A stretch of 64,000 nucleotides of DNA from the NCBI GenBank assembly GCA_905234765.1, contig CAJOIF010000015.1:2035-66034 (forward strand), in the 5' to 3' direction. Source of the stretch: an uncultured Bacteroidales bacterium (GTDB lineage Bacteria; Bacteroidota; Bacteroidia; Bacteroidales; F082). The notes under the pieces were generated by a model. That model did not search any database. It saw nothing but the letters and a program-made list of their open reading frames with translations, and had not been told where the DNA came from. The position numbers were made by a program, and so were the translations under genes. Positions 39,703 to 49,400 of this stretch are shown in pieces. Numbering within the stretch: position 1 is the stretch's first letter; each line of letters starts with the position of its first letter.

Positions 39703-42282
39703 ATGAAAAAGTTGTTTGTAGTAATACTAATGTTGGTTGCTTTTTCGGCATGCCAAAAAACCGAAAAGCCTAACGTCATCGTGCAACTCCTCAACCAGGG
39801 TTGGACGCTCAAGGGCGACACCTTAAATATTAATATGCAGGTCGATGTGCCCTCGGTGGTGCAGCAGAGCCTGTATGAAAACGGCATCATCCCGCATCCC
39901 TATCTCGGCACGGTAGAGAACGACCTGCTTTGGATTTCCGACCATCCGTGGGACTACACTTTGCATTTCGACGTGGATAAGGAACTGTTTGAAAAAGAGA
40001 ATGTTGAATTGGAATTTGAAGGCATCGATACCTATGCCGATGTTTCTTTGAATGGCGTTGAACTATTCTCCGCCGACAACCAGTTTCGTGAATGGAAAGC
40101 AGATGCGAAACCGTTCTTGAAGGAGAAGGACAACCTTCTTGAAGTTCATTTCATTCGTTACGACAGCACACAATTGGCTTTGTATGAGCAGCATCAGCCC
40201 CGATTGCCCGAAAAGTACGCCGTTTCGCGTAAGGCACCTTATCAGCACGGATGGGACTGGGCACCGAAGTACAAGAATGTGGGCATTTGGAAACGGGTGG
40301 AATTGATTGGTTGGTCGGCTGCGAAATTGCAAAACGCTTATGTTGTCACGGAAAATGTTGATAACGAAAAGGCTACGATGCGTTTATGCCTTGATTTGGA
40401 AAGTAAGGCAGAAGGAAATTACGTGGCGGAGATTCATGTCAATGGTGAGAAGAACAGTCAGAAAATCATACACCTTAATGGCGGTCCCCAAAATGAAATC
40501 CTGAAGTTTGAAATTGAGAACCCAAAGTTGTGGTGGCCCAACGAGATGGGCGAACAACCGCTTTATGTCTTTGGTGTATTCCTGAAAGATGGAGATAAAG
40601 TTTTGGATAGCAAGGCAATATGGTCTGGCATCAAAACTTTCGAGATGGTGGACGAGCCTGACAGCATTGGTCGGGCGTTCTATTTCAAGGTGAACGGGGT
40701 GCCGTTCTATGCCAAGGGAGCGAACTATGTGCCCGAGGAGATGATTGAGACCTGGAATGATGTCAACCATACGATTCAACTCTTGGAGCAGGCCAAAGAT
40801 GCTCACTTCAACATGTTGCGCGTGTGGGGCGGTGGCGTTTATCCTTCCGACGACTTTTTCACGCTTTGTGACAAATTCGGTATCTTGGTTTGGGAAGACT
40901 TTATGTATGCCGGCACGATGTATCCCTACGATGAGGCTTTCCTCGAGAATGCCCGCATCGAGGCAGAGGAGCAGGTGAAACGCTTGGCTTCACATCCCTC
41001 ATTGGCCTTATGGTGCGGCGGCAACGAAATCTCGGAAGGCTACTACAACTGGGGCTGGCAGAAGTCGCTGAACTGGAGCGAGGAAGACGACAAAACCATC
41101 AAGGCAGGCTATGATGCTCTGTTCGAATCCCTGCTGCCTCAAGTGGTTGAGAAGTTTGACGGCACACGCCCCTATTGGCCCAGTTCGCCCTCAAAAGGTT
41201 GGGGGAAACCTGAAAGTTTGACCGAAGGCGACGTGCATTATTGGGGCGTTTGGTGGGGTGAACAGCCTTACGAAGTGTATCGTGAGAAAGTGGGTCGCTT
41301 CAACAGCGAGTATGGCTATCAGAGCTATCCCGATTATCAAACCTTGCTGGAAATCGCGCAAGGCGAGGAGTTGAACAAAGATACCAAAGTCATTGCGGCG
41401 CACCAGAAACATCCTCGTGGCACGCGCCAGATTGACGACTTTATCCAAAAGTATTATCCGTATTCCGATGATTTTGAGCGATATATCTATTTGAGTCAAC
41501 TCTCGCAAGCCTACGGCATGGAAATCGCGATTGAGGCGCATCGCACGGCAAAGCCCTACAATATGGGCACGCTCTATTGGCAACTCAACGATGCTTGGCC
41601 CGTGACTTCGTGGTCGTCCATAGACTATTACGGCAACTGGAAAGCCTTGCAATACAAGTTGAAAACTCTCTATGCGCCCGTCTTGCTCTCGCTCGACCAA
41701 AAGGATTACAGTATTTTCGTCACTTCAGACTTGATGCGCGACTTAAAGGGTAAGTTGAGGATAAAAGTCGCTGATTTTGAAGGAAATGTGCTATTTGAGA
41801 AGTCCGTTTCGGCGCAAGTGCCTGCCAATGGCAACGAAAAACTGCAAATCGAAGGCATAGATACACTCGGTTTTCCGTCCATGTCATGCCGACCGACGGT
41901 AGGAGGGAGCGTATCTATGGACGGAAAACCTCGGTATGACATGCCTTCCAGGTCATCGATAGACCCCTGCAATGTTTATGTCAAACTTGAATTGTATGAG
42001 GGTGATGATTTATTAACCGAGCGTTACTGTTATTTGGCTTATCCCAAGGACTTGAAACTGCCGAAAGCCGAGCCACAACTAACCGTAACCGATGCAGACG
42101 GCAAATATATCCTTGAAGTCTCAACGGATGCCTTTGCCAAGGATGTGCAAGTGTATTGCACCAACGGCATGGGCAACTTCTCCGACAATTTCTTCGATTT
42201 GGAGGCAGGGCAGACGAAACGTATCGTCTTCATTCCGAACGAGAAACGAGAGAATTTGAATTTTTCTGTCCGTTGCCTGTAA
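39703..42282 (+). CDS. GH2-family beta-mannosidase lipoprotein with in-frame palindromic insert
   Basis: 859 residues. The lipobox FSACQ (Cys17) suggests membrane anchoring. The GH2 layout is sugar-binding domain (about 25-190), Ig-like domain (about 195-310), TIM barrel (about 315-640) and C-terminal Ig-like domains. The acid/base Glu is in CGGNEISEGYYNWGW near residue 442 and the nucleophile in RFNSEYGYQSYPDY near 533. Together with QHGWDWAP and WPSSPSKGWG this fits beta-mannosidase, removing terminal mannose. A palindromic DNA element at 41869-41941 adds about 25 Ser/Pro/Arg-rich residues in frame near residue 723. Confidence 0.92.
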   Translation: MKKLFVVILMLVAFSACQKTEKPNVIVQLLNQGWTLKGDTLNINMQVDVPSVVQQSLYENGIIPHPYLGTVENDLLWISDHPWDYTLHFDVDKELFEKENVELEFEGIDTYADVSLNGVELFSADNQFREWKADAKPFLKEKDNLLEVHFIRYDSTQLALYEQHQPRLPEKYAVSRKAPYQHGWDWAPKYKNVGIWKRVELIGWSAAKLQNAYVVTENVDNEKATMRLCLDLESKAEGNYVAEIHVNGEKNSQKIIHLNGGPQNEILKFEIENPKLWWPNEMGEQPLYVFGVFLKDGDKVLDSKAIWSGIKTFEMVDEPDSIGRAFYFKVNGVPFYAKGANYVPEEMIETWNDVNHTIQLLEQAKDAHFNMLRVWGGGVYPSDDFFTLCDKFGILVWEDFMYAGTMYPYDEAFLENARIEAEEQVKRLASHPSLALWCGGNEISEGYYNWGWQKSLNWSEEDDKTIKAGYDALFESLLPQVVEKFDGTRPYWPSSPSKGWGKPESLTEGDVHYWGVWWGEQPYEVYREKVGRFNSEYGYQSYPDYQTLLEIAQGEELNKDTKVIAAHQKHPRGTRQIDDFIQKYYPYSDDFERYIYLSQLSQAYGMEIAIEAHRTAKPYNMGTLYWQLNDAWPVTSWSSIDYYGNWKALQYKLKTLYAPVLLSLDQKDYSIFVTSDLMRDLKGKLRIKVADFEGNVLFEKSVSAQVPANGNEKLQIEGIDTLGFPSMSCRPTVGGSVSMDGKPRYDMPSRSSIDPCNVYVKLELYEGDDLLTERYCYLAYPKDLKLPKAEPQLTVTDADGKYILEVSTDAFAKDVQVYCTNGMGNFSDNFFDLEAGQTKRIVFIPNEKRENLNFSVRCL
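41869..41941. repeat. Palindromic element inserted inside the beta-mannosidase gene
   Basis: GGTTTTCCGTCCAT (41869-41882) pairs exactly with ATGGACGGAAAACC (41917-41930). A second, interleaved pair TGTCATGCCGA (41882-41892) matches TCGGTATGACA (41931-41941) with one difference. The unit has no stop in the gene's frame and encodes an odd, low-complexity segment unlike its surroundings. Confidence 0.8.
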
Positions 42283-42345
42283 CTTTTTCCACACTTCTCC
42301 GTATTACGTTTGATGACACGAGGGACACCACACTCGTCCTTTAAT

Positions 42346-42431
42346 CGTCATTGCGGGCTTGACCCGCAATCTCATGCACAAAAGGCCTGTCTTCGTGCGC
42401 AGGAGATGGCGGAGGAACATCCGCCATGACG
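42346..42431. repeat. GTCATTGCGGG palindromic element
   Basis: Outer ends CGTCAT and ATGACG enclose two hairpins: ATTGCGGG/CCCGCAAT (42350-42370) and ATGGCGG/CCGCCAT (42406-42427). It occupies the 225-base gap between the beta-mannosidase and the GIN-domain gene. The remainder of the gap shows only the ACGAG/CTCGT hairpin near 42318-42336 and AT-rich sequence. Confidence 0.65.
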
Positions 42432-42507
42432 GTCCAAGTGTGAGTGTAGTAAAGCCTAGTCAAGTGTCAAAAGTAGTAAACGGACTAACAACTAAACATC
42501 AATAACA

Positions 42508-44067
42508 ATGAAAACAAGATTTTTTATCGCAGCCATGTTGCTGCTAGCCTTCGGAAGCGCGAAGGCACAGGAAAAACCGATTCCTACCCCTGATGGGGAT
42601 GCAAGTAAAATCAACACTTTGGTAATCAATGGCGTTGGCAGTGTGTATTTGCAACAAGGTGACAAACTGACGATGAATGATTATGGGAAGAATAACGTGG
42701 GATATCGCGTTGAGGACAGCATTTTGTACCTTGAAGGTAACGGAACGCGAGGAGTGACTATTCCGAACCTGACTTATTTGCAGGTCTCGGGTACGGCTGG
42801 GGTTCGCTCCAAAGGCAAGTTGCAGGGCGATAACCTCTCTATTTACACAACGAGCCCTTGCGAATTGAGCCTTGAGGTCGACTATAACAACATTTACGTC
42901 CGTTCGACTGGACCCGGCAATGTGATTCTCAGCGGTGACTGCGATGTCTTTTGCAGCGAGGAGAAAGGTGTTGGTAAAGTGAAAACGAACCATTTGAATT
43001 ATAAGGTGTTGGCTGAAAAGAGCAGTGACCAATGGAACAAGGCTGTCAACATCAATGTGGAACTTACCGACAACAAGTGGAATCTTCTGAATAGGATGGT
43101 TAATGATGCCATTCCTTTTTTCGAGGCGGAATCGACTCGTTCATGGAACCGTTCAGGGAAGGAAGGCGATAATAACGCCAGTTCACCAGATATGGTGCAG
43201 CTCAACGACCTCATGCGCGAATTGGGGGAGAACATGCAGCAACTTTCAGATTCAGTAGATTGGGAGAAGTTTGAGCGCGACATGGAAAAATGTGGCGAAG
43301 CGATGGAGAAATGGGGTCGCAAGATGGAGAAGTGGGGTGGACGTTTCGAGAATAAGCATGACAAGAATTGTGATGAGGGATGTCATCACGATCATCCGGA
43401 TGCAAGGGGGGGGAAGGACAAACATCCTGAGAAAAAGACCCTTCTCCTTGATTCCCACTGGAATGGCTTTGAGGCTGGACTGAATATGCTGTTCAATCCG
43501 AAAATAACGGATGTGGATCCTTATGGAGATATCAATCTCGCTCTCCGTCCGTTGCGTAGCTGGTATTTTGGTTTCAACATTGCCGATGTGGGCATCGCTT
43601 TCAACAGGAAACATACGGCAGGCCTGTTCACAGGCATAGGTATCGGTTGGAACAACTATAGTTGGAAACTTCCACTTGTCACTGCGGAAGATCCAGAAAC
43701 GGGCGCTATCTCTAATACGATGCTACAATTAGAGGATAGGGAACTCAAGAAAAGCAAGTTGGGATTGTTGTATCTGCAAGCACCGTTGATGGTTGAATTG
43801 AGGCCGACGCGTAAACTCTACCTTGATTTGGGTGTGACTGGTGGTTTCCGTTTTGCTGCTTGGAGTGCGACGAAGTTTAAAGACGGCAGCAAGGAGACAG
43901 ACTATCTGAACGGGATTTTCCTGAATCGTTTCAAACTTGATGCCTCGCTTCGTGTAGGCGGTAAAAACTTGGGCTTTTTTGCCAACTATGCCTTAATACC
44001 CATTTATCGAGACAAAGCAGTTGAGAACACACGTCCGCTCAGTTTCGGATTCAGCATCAACTTCTGA
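42508..44067 (+). CDS. GIN-domain (DUF2807-like) outer membrane barrel protein
   Basis: 519 residues. A signal peptide ends near AKAQ. A beta-helical GIN/DUF2807-like head follows (about 30-190: NTLVINGVGSVYLQQGD, LQVSGTAGVRSKG, LSLEVDYNNIYVRS). A helical, charged segment comes next (about 215-280) and then a Cys/His-rich stretch (HDKNCDEGCHHDHPD) that could bind metal. The C-terminal half is an outer-membrane beta barrel (WYFGFNIADVGIAF, LYLDLGVTGGFRFAAW, LSFGFSINF). A run of eight G at 43406-43413 lies within the coding region. It converges on an ECF sigma/anti-sigma pair that may control it. Confidence 0.8.
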   Translation: MKTRFFIAAMLLLAFGSAKAQEKPIPTPDGDASKINTLVINGVGSVYLQQGDKLTMNDYGKNNVGYRVEDSILYLEGNGTRGVTIPNLTYLQVSGTAGVRSKGKLQGDNLSIYTTSPCELSLEVDYNNIYVRSTGPGNVILSGDCDVFCSEEKGVGKVKTNHLNYKVLAEKSSDQWNKAVNINVELTDNKWNLLNRMVNDAIPFFEAESTRSWNRSGKEGDNNASSPDMVQLNDLMRELGENMQQLSDSVDWEKFERDMEKCGEAMEKWGRKMEKWGGRFENKHDKNCDEGCHHDHPDARGGKDKHPEKKTLLLDSHWNGFEAGLNMLFNPKITDVDPYGDINLALRPLRSWYFGFNIADVGIAFNRKHTAGLFTGIGIGWNNYSWKLPLVTAEDPETGAISNTMLQLEDRELKKSKLGLLYLQAPLMVELRPTRKLYLDLGVTGGFRFAAWSATKFKDGSKETDYLNGIFLNRFKLDASLRVGGKNLGFFANYALIPIYRDKAVENTRPLSFGFSINF

Positions 44068-44082
44068 ACACACTAAAGAAAC

Positions 44083-44122
44083 GAACAAAAAAAATGCCGC
44101 TTTCGAGCGGCATTTTTTTTTA
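44083..44122. terminator. Bidirectional terminator
   Basis: ATGCCGC (44094-44100) pairs with GCGGCAT (44107-44113) around TTTCGA, flanked by an A-run on the left and a T-run on the right. It serves both the GIN-domain gene and the convergent anti-sigma gene, whose stop is inside the right T-run. Confidence 0.9.
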
Positions 44123-44935
44123 TTCTCCGCGTTTTTCTTCCCACCGTTCCCGTGTCTCTTCGAAACTCTCTTCGGCTCGGTGGTAGGCGGTCAAGGCCAT
44201 GTCGGTTGCCGCTTCGGTGGCTTTTTGCTTGGCTTGGCTCATCCCCGCGTTGATTAGGCTGATGAAACTGTCGTGGCGACCGTTCGTAAGCCAAAGGAGA
44301 CCCTTGCCGATGAGCGAGAGATCGCTTTCTTCCTCATAGGTAGCGGTGGCGTCAACGTAGTTGTCGCCAATTTGAGCAAAGGAGAGTTCGGCGTTTAGGC
44401 GGTAGGCCAAGAAGTCGAAATTGGGTTCGTCAATGGCCGGTTGAGTGGGTAGAACTGTTGCTTTTTTCGGTTCCAACTCGGCCAGCATTGGCATCTCGAC
44501 TCTTTCAGAAATGATAGGCTCCTCTTTGCCGACCATTTGACGCTTGACGAAATAATTTGGCTTTTTGTGTAACTTCGGAATGTCAATCGGCACCTCGATT
44601 CGTGTAGTTTTGATAGGACTCAGTTCGGCAATCGGTACAATGCTGGGTCTTGTCTTATCAGGCCACAGCCCGATGGTGAGCAGTAGTCCAGCGGCAGCGG
44701 CAGCCGAGGCAATCTTGACATAGAGCGGCACGACGACGCTTTGCTTCTTCAGCTTGGCTTTGCCTTCGTAAGCGATTTGCGGGGCTTCGAGACGTGGCAA
44801 CTCCTCGGTGAGTTCGTTCCATTCCAAGCCTTGGGCCGCGACGAAGGCTTGTAGTTGCTGCGTCTCTTCGGGGCCAAGGTTGCCGTCCATGTAGTCAAGG
44901 AGGTAGGCTTCGTAGTTGTCGATGTTGATGTTCAT
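44120..44935 (-). CDS. Putative anti-sigma factor, single-pass membrane protein
   Basis: 271 residues. The N-terminal cytosolic part (about 1-70) starts NIDNYEAYLLDYMDGNLGPEE, a pattern typical of Bacteroidetes anti-sigma factors. One membrane helix follows (about 72-90, VKIASAAAAAGLLLTIGLW) and then a periplasmic domain of about 180 residues. It overlaps the ECF sigma gene by four bases (ATGA), the usual arrangement for a sigma factor and its membrane inhibitor. Function is inferred from this context. Confidence 0.78.
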   Translation of the reverse strand: MNINIDNYEAYLLDYMDGNLGPEETQQLQAFVAAQGLEWNELTEELPRLEAPQIAYEGKAKLKKQSVVVPLYVKIASAAAAAGLLLTIGLWPDKTRPSIVPIAELSPIKTTRIEVPIDIPKLHKKPNYFVKRQMVGKEEPIISERVEMPMLAELEPKKATVLPTQPAIDEPNFDFLAYRLNAELSFAQIGDNYVDATATYEEESDLSLIGKGLLWLTNGRHDSFISLINAGMSQAKQKATEAATDMALTAYHRAEESFEETRERWEEKRGE

Positions 44936-45432
44936 GGTTCTATGTCGATTAGGTTGTCGATGCTTTTCAGTTTGCTTTTCAAGGCAGTACGGGCGCGGAA
45001 GATGCTGATTTTGACTTGCGCCTCGCTCATTCCCGTGATGTCGCCGATTTCCTGATAGCTGTAGCCTTCGTAGTCGCGCAGAAGTAAGGCATTGCGTTGC
45101 ATTTCGGGTAGGGCGGCCAAGGCTTTGTGCAGTATGTCATGGATGTCGGGGTAGGGGTTGTATGCCGATTTCAGTTCGTTGGGTGAGCAGTCTTCTATGT
45201 TTGTATACTGTTGTCTTTGGCGGATTTCGTCAATCGAGGCGTGGTGCGCGATTGTGAAGAGGTAGGACTTGGCTTTGGCGAACTCCACTGTTTTGAGTCT
45301 TTCCCAAACGCGGGCGAAGCTTTCCTGCACCACGTCCTCGGCCTGCTCACGGTTGTGGAGGCTTGCGAACGCGAAGCGGAAAAGCCTGTCGGCATATTGC
45401 TCCACGCATTGGTTGTACTGTTCCGTGTTCAC
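44932..45432 (-). CDS. ECF-type RNA polymerase sigma factor
   Basis: 166 residues. Region 2 reads YADRLFRFAFASLHNREQAEDVVQESFARVWER and region 4 ALAALPEMQRNALLLRDYEGYSYQEIGDITGMSEAQVKISIFRARTAL, clearly ECF sigma-70. The start codon is GTG (45430-45432) and lies inside the perfect palindrome TTCCGTG-TT-CACGGAA (45421-45436). It is translationally coupled to the downstream anti-sigma gene. The convergent GIN-domain protein is a candidate target. Confidence 0.93.
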   Translation of the reverse strand: MNTEQYNQCVEQYADRLFRFAFASLHNREQAEDVVQESFARVWERLKTVEFAKAKSYLFTIAHHASIDEIRQRQQYTNIEDCSPNELKSAYNPYPDIHDILHKALAALPEMQRNALLLRDYEGYSYQEIGDITGMSEAQVKISIFRARTALKSKLKSIDNLIDIEP

Positions 45433-45436
45433 GGAA
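45421..45436. promoter_or_regulatory. Palindrome covering the sigma-factor start codon
   Basis: TTCCGTG and CACGGAA, seven-base perfect arms separated by TT, with the GTG start codon in one arm. It could sequester the start in the mRNA or bind a regulator; both are speculative. Confidence 0.4.
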
Positions 45437-45514
45437 TGAGGTTTTAATTTCTTGAACTATGTTTGTAATACGTAGTTTGGGCGAAAAAGTTACACGGCGT
45501 AAAAAAAATATTTC

Positions 45515-45522
45515 TACTTTTG
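45515..45522 (+). promoter_or_regulatory. -7 box for lgt
   Basis: TACTTTTG, 16 bases before the lgt ATG. Confidence 0.6.
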
Positions 45523-45538
45523 CCAAAAATTTCACATT

Positions 45539-46444
45539 ATGCTTCTAAACTATATCACTTGGAATGTTGATCCCGTGCTGTTTTATCTGGGATCCATGCA
45601 AGTTCGTTGGTATGGCCTATTATGGGCTGTAGGTTTTCTCATCGGCTATTTTCTCATGCGCAACATTTACCGTCGCGAGCATTTGAGCGACGATTCAATG
45701 GACAAGTTGCTGCTGTATATGCTGGCATTCACTGTCCTTGGCGCCCGCCTTGGCCATTGCCTGTTTTATGAGCCGGCGTTTTATCTCTCGCATCCGCTGA
45801 AGATGTTGGCCATTTGGGAAGGCGGTCTTGCCAGCCACGGTGGAGCCATCGGCATATTGATCGGATTGTGGCTGTATGTGCGCAATTACAATAAGTCGGC
45901 CAAGAAAGGGAAGGACGAGAAACAGCAAATCAGTTACATATGGATTCTGGATCGCATTGTCATCGCCGTGTGTTTTGTCGGTGCCCTGATTCGCTTGGGC
46001 AATGTGATGAATCACGAGATTTATGGTACACCTACTTCGCTGCCTTGGGGCTTTGTCTTCTTGCGCGGCATGGAGCAGTTTTGCGGTACTGTTGATAATT
46101 ATACGCCTTGCTCACCTGGCAACTGCTGTCCCCCAAGTGAGTGGTTGCCCTGCCACCCGACGGGCTTGTATGAGGCTTTCTTCTGCCTTGTGGCGATGGG
46201 TATCTTGTTGTGGATGTATTACAAGCGCGACCTCGGCAACAGACAACCTGGCCTGATGTTTGGCACCTTCCTCATCATCATTTTTGGCTCGCGCATCCTT
46301 ATCGAGTTCCTGAAGAACGTTCAAGTCGAGTTTGAGAAAGACATGGTCTTCGATATGGGACAATGGCTTAGCGTCCCCTTTGTCATCATCGGTATAGTGA
46401 TGATTGTTTGGAGCTTTGTGAATAAAAAAAGAAAAGCAGCTTGA
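45539..46444 (+). CDS. lgt: Prolipoprotein diacylglyceryl transferase
   Basis: 301 residues, seven membrane helices. It transfers diacylglycerol to the lipobox Cys of prolipoproteins. Conserved signatures are LGSMQVRWYGLLWAVGF, His100 in GLASHGGAIG, Arg152/Asn155/Glu160 in LIRLGNVMNHEIYG and the C-terminal GILLWMYYKR segment. An extra periplasmic Cys-rich loop (TPCSPGNCCPPSEW) is present. Its end overlaps a bidirectional hairpin terminator. Confidence 0.96.
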   Translation: MLLNYITWNVDPVLFYLGSMQVRWYGLLWAVGFLIGYFLMRNIYRREHLSDDSMDKLLLYMLAFTVLGARLGHCLFYEPAFYLSHPLKMLAIWEGGLASHGGAIGILIGLWLYVRNYNKSAKKGKDEKQQISYIWILDRIVIAVCFVGALIRLGNVMNHEIYGTPTSLPWGFVFLRGMEQFCGTVDNYTPCSPGNCCPPSEWLPCHPTGLYEAFFCLVAMGILLWMYYKRDLGNRQPGLMFGTFLIIIFGSRILIEFLKNVQVEFEKDMVFDMGQWLSVPFVIIGIVMIVWSFVNKKRKAA

Positions 46445-46455
46445 CGCTGCTTTTC
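46431..46455. terminator. Bidirectional terminator
   Basis: GAAAAGCAGC pairs with GCTGCTTTTC around TTGAC, with an A-run before and Ts after. It overlaps the lgt stop region and serves the convergent DUF2723 gene. Confidence 0.85.
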
Positions 46456-46462
46456 TTTTGGC

Positions 46463-49400
46463 TTATTCCATGTAGTACAGGGATAGGTACTCTTTCATCT
46501 TGGAAGAAATCCAATCATACATTTCCTTACGCTCGTACTTTTGGGCCACGCCACTGAAATGCTTCAGCAGGCTCATGGCTTCTTCGATGTCATCGCTGTA
46601 GTAGTTCTTGAATTTGGGCTTCAAGCTGAGGTAGTACGCAATCTTGTCGCTGTAATTGCCGGTAATGTCATGCATGAACTGGTCGCCTTTCAGCGTGTCG
46701 CCGCAAATGTAGTACATCTCTGGGAACTGGTAGGAACGCAGGTCGAAGGGGAACTTGTCGTTGGGGAAGAACTCTTGGAACTTGTCCATGACAATGACGG
46801 CAGAGTCAAACTCGTTGTGGTTGACCAAAGCTTGTGCAAGGCGCGAATAGGCTTGTTGGGCGTAAACGGTATTGCGCACGCTCTCACGGTCAGGCACCAC
46901 GCCTTCTAGGTTCAAATTGCCCCATTGTGCCTTGTTGATGAGCAAGTCGTAGCTGCCATCGCGGTAGACGCCACCCTTCGCATAAGGGTTGTAGTCTTCT
47001 GCCTCGACAGGGATGAAACGATAGGCCAGACCCTCCATGTGTAAGTATTTGTCGATGCCAAGCACTTTCGACATGTCGCTGAACGAAGTGAAGTAGACAG
47101 GACGCTCCCAGTTGTTGGTGGCCATGAAGTCCAAAAGCAGCAAGGCGTTCTTGTACAGGACTTTATCCTTAATTTCCCAAGTGATTTCGTCGACCATACG
47201 GTCGGCCATGCTTTCCGGAACGATGTTGTTGCGCAAGCAGGCTTCCTTGTCAACGGTGAGTTTCATCTTGGTGCAAGGCACATAGTTATAGGTATAGCCC
47301 ATGTAGCGTTTCACGGCCTTGGGGTTGTGGATGAAGTCAATGACCTGCTTCAACTCGATGTGGCGGTCTTTGAAACGGTCTTCCACTTCCACGGTGATGG
47401 ATTCGTTGATTCCGTTGTTGTATTCGGCAGTGGTGAGGGTAAGCGGTAACTTTTCGGAGTCGTACACCTTGCGTCCCATCTGGTGGGCGTACCAATAGCC
47501 GCTCGACAGCATGTAATTCACCACGCGCACATCGGTACGGAAGCCTTCCACCTCTTGGATGTACCACAAGGGGAAGGTGTCATTGTCGCCACGGGTGAAG
47601 ATGACGGCGTTGGGCGGCAACTGTGCGAGGTAGTTTTTTGCCCAGTCGCGGGCCGAGGTCTTGCCTGAACGGTTGTGCTCTTCCCAGCCATTGGCAGCCA
47701 GTACGCAGGGTACCGCCAAGAAGCAAATCAAACCAATGGCTACGGTTGCGACCATAGTCTGTTTCTTGACCAGTTTGTTGGCCCAGTCAATGAGGGCAAT
47801 CACGCCGAAACCGATCCAAATGGCGAAAGCGTAGAACGAGCCGGCATAGCTGTAGTCACGTTCACGGGGCTGCTGTGGTGTTTGGTTCAGGTAAATGATG
47901 ATGGCCAAACCCGTCATAAAGAACAACAGGAAGACGATCCAGCTCTGTTTCAGGTCGCACTTGAGCAGCCAGAACAGGCCACAGAGACCGAGAATCAAAG
48001 GCAGGAAGTAGTATGTTGTCCGTCCAGGGTTCTGCATGCAGGCGGGGAGGTTGTCTTGATCGCCGAGTCGTGCATTATCGAGGGCACGGATGCCGCTGAT
48101 CCAGTTGCCGTGGTCCAACTCGCCTTGACTCTCGATGTCGTTTTGACGGCCTACGAAGTTCCACATGAAGTAGCGCCAATACATCCAGTTGCATTGGTAG
48201 TTGATGAAGAACCTCAAGTTCTGTCCGAAAGTGGGTTTGTTCACGGTGACCATTTCGCCTCGGTAGTTGCGTACACGTACGTTCTCGCCTACAACATTGC
48301 CGCTCGGACTCTTGCGGTAGTTCTCATACATCTCCGCGTGTGTGCCTCTTTGGGTGCTCCACATGCGGGGGAAGAAAGTCTTCATCTCCTTGGGATAGTC
48401 GGGCAAACTGCGTTTGTTGTCGTCAGTGATGACGTAACGGCCGGCCTCTTTGTCCTTGACGTAGATGGGTTTGCCGTCCTTCAAGTCGGTGATGGGGGCA
48501 TTGTAATAGGGACCATAAAGCAGGGGCCAACTGCCGTACTGCTCGCGAAGCAGATAGGAAAGCAGAGCAGGGGCATCATTGGGCTCGTTCTCGTTGATGG
48601 GTGGGTTGGTGTTGGCACGAATGACCAACATGAAGAACGACGAATAGCCGATAAAGATGAACATAAGCGACAAGATAGCCGTGTTCCAAATCACTTTCTT
48701 CCGCTTGTCAGTAAACCACAATCCCCACACAATCAGTCCAATGATTATGGCAAAATAGACGATGGTGCCTACATTGAATGGCGTGTGGAGCGTGTTGACG
48801 AAGAACAACTCGAACTTGCTTGCAAGGTTGACGGTTTGTGGCACGAGGAACATGTTGAGGAACCATAATAACGCCACAGAGACGAGGCCTGCCAGCACGA
48901 AGCCCCAGAACGAGGTTTTTTTCCATTTCTTGAAATAAACCACATACACAAAGGCGGGCACACACAGCAGGTTAAGCAGGTGTACGCCGATGGACAGACC
49001 GATAAGGAACGCGATGAAAATAATCCAACGGGTACTCTTTGGGTCGTCGGCTACCTGTTCCCATTTCAGAATGGCCCAGAAAGTCACGGCGGTGAAGAAC
49101 GATGACATGGCATAGACTTCGCCTTCCACGGCGTTGAACCAAAACGACTCGGTGAACGTGTAAGCCACTGCACCGACAAAACCTGCCAGCAATACGCCTA
49201 TCTTATTCACCCAAGGCGCATCTTCGCCTTCTTTCATCCATACCTTGCGGGCTAGCATGGTGATGGTCCAGAAGAGGAACACGATGGTGAGTCCGCTGCA
49301 AATGGCCGACATCACGTTGACCATCATAGCCACCTTGGTGACATCGCCACCAGCGAATAGGGTAAAGAAACGTCCCAAAAGTTGGAACAAAGGTGCCCCG

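Noticed and set aside
47675..48868. A 397-codon plus-strand open frame
   Set aside because: It is antisense to the conserved DUF2723 gene, has no motif, and is best explained as a codon-usage shadow.
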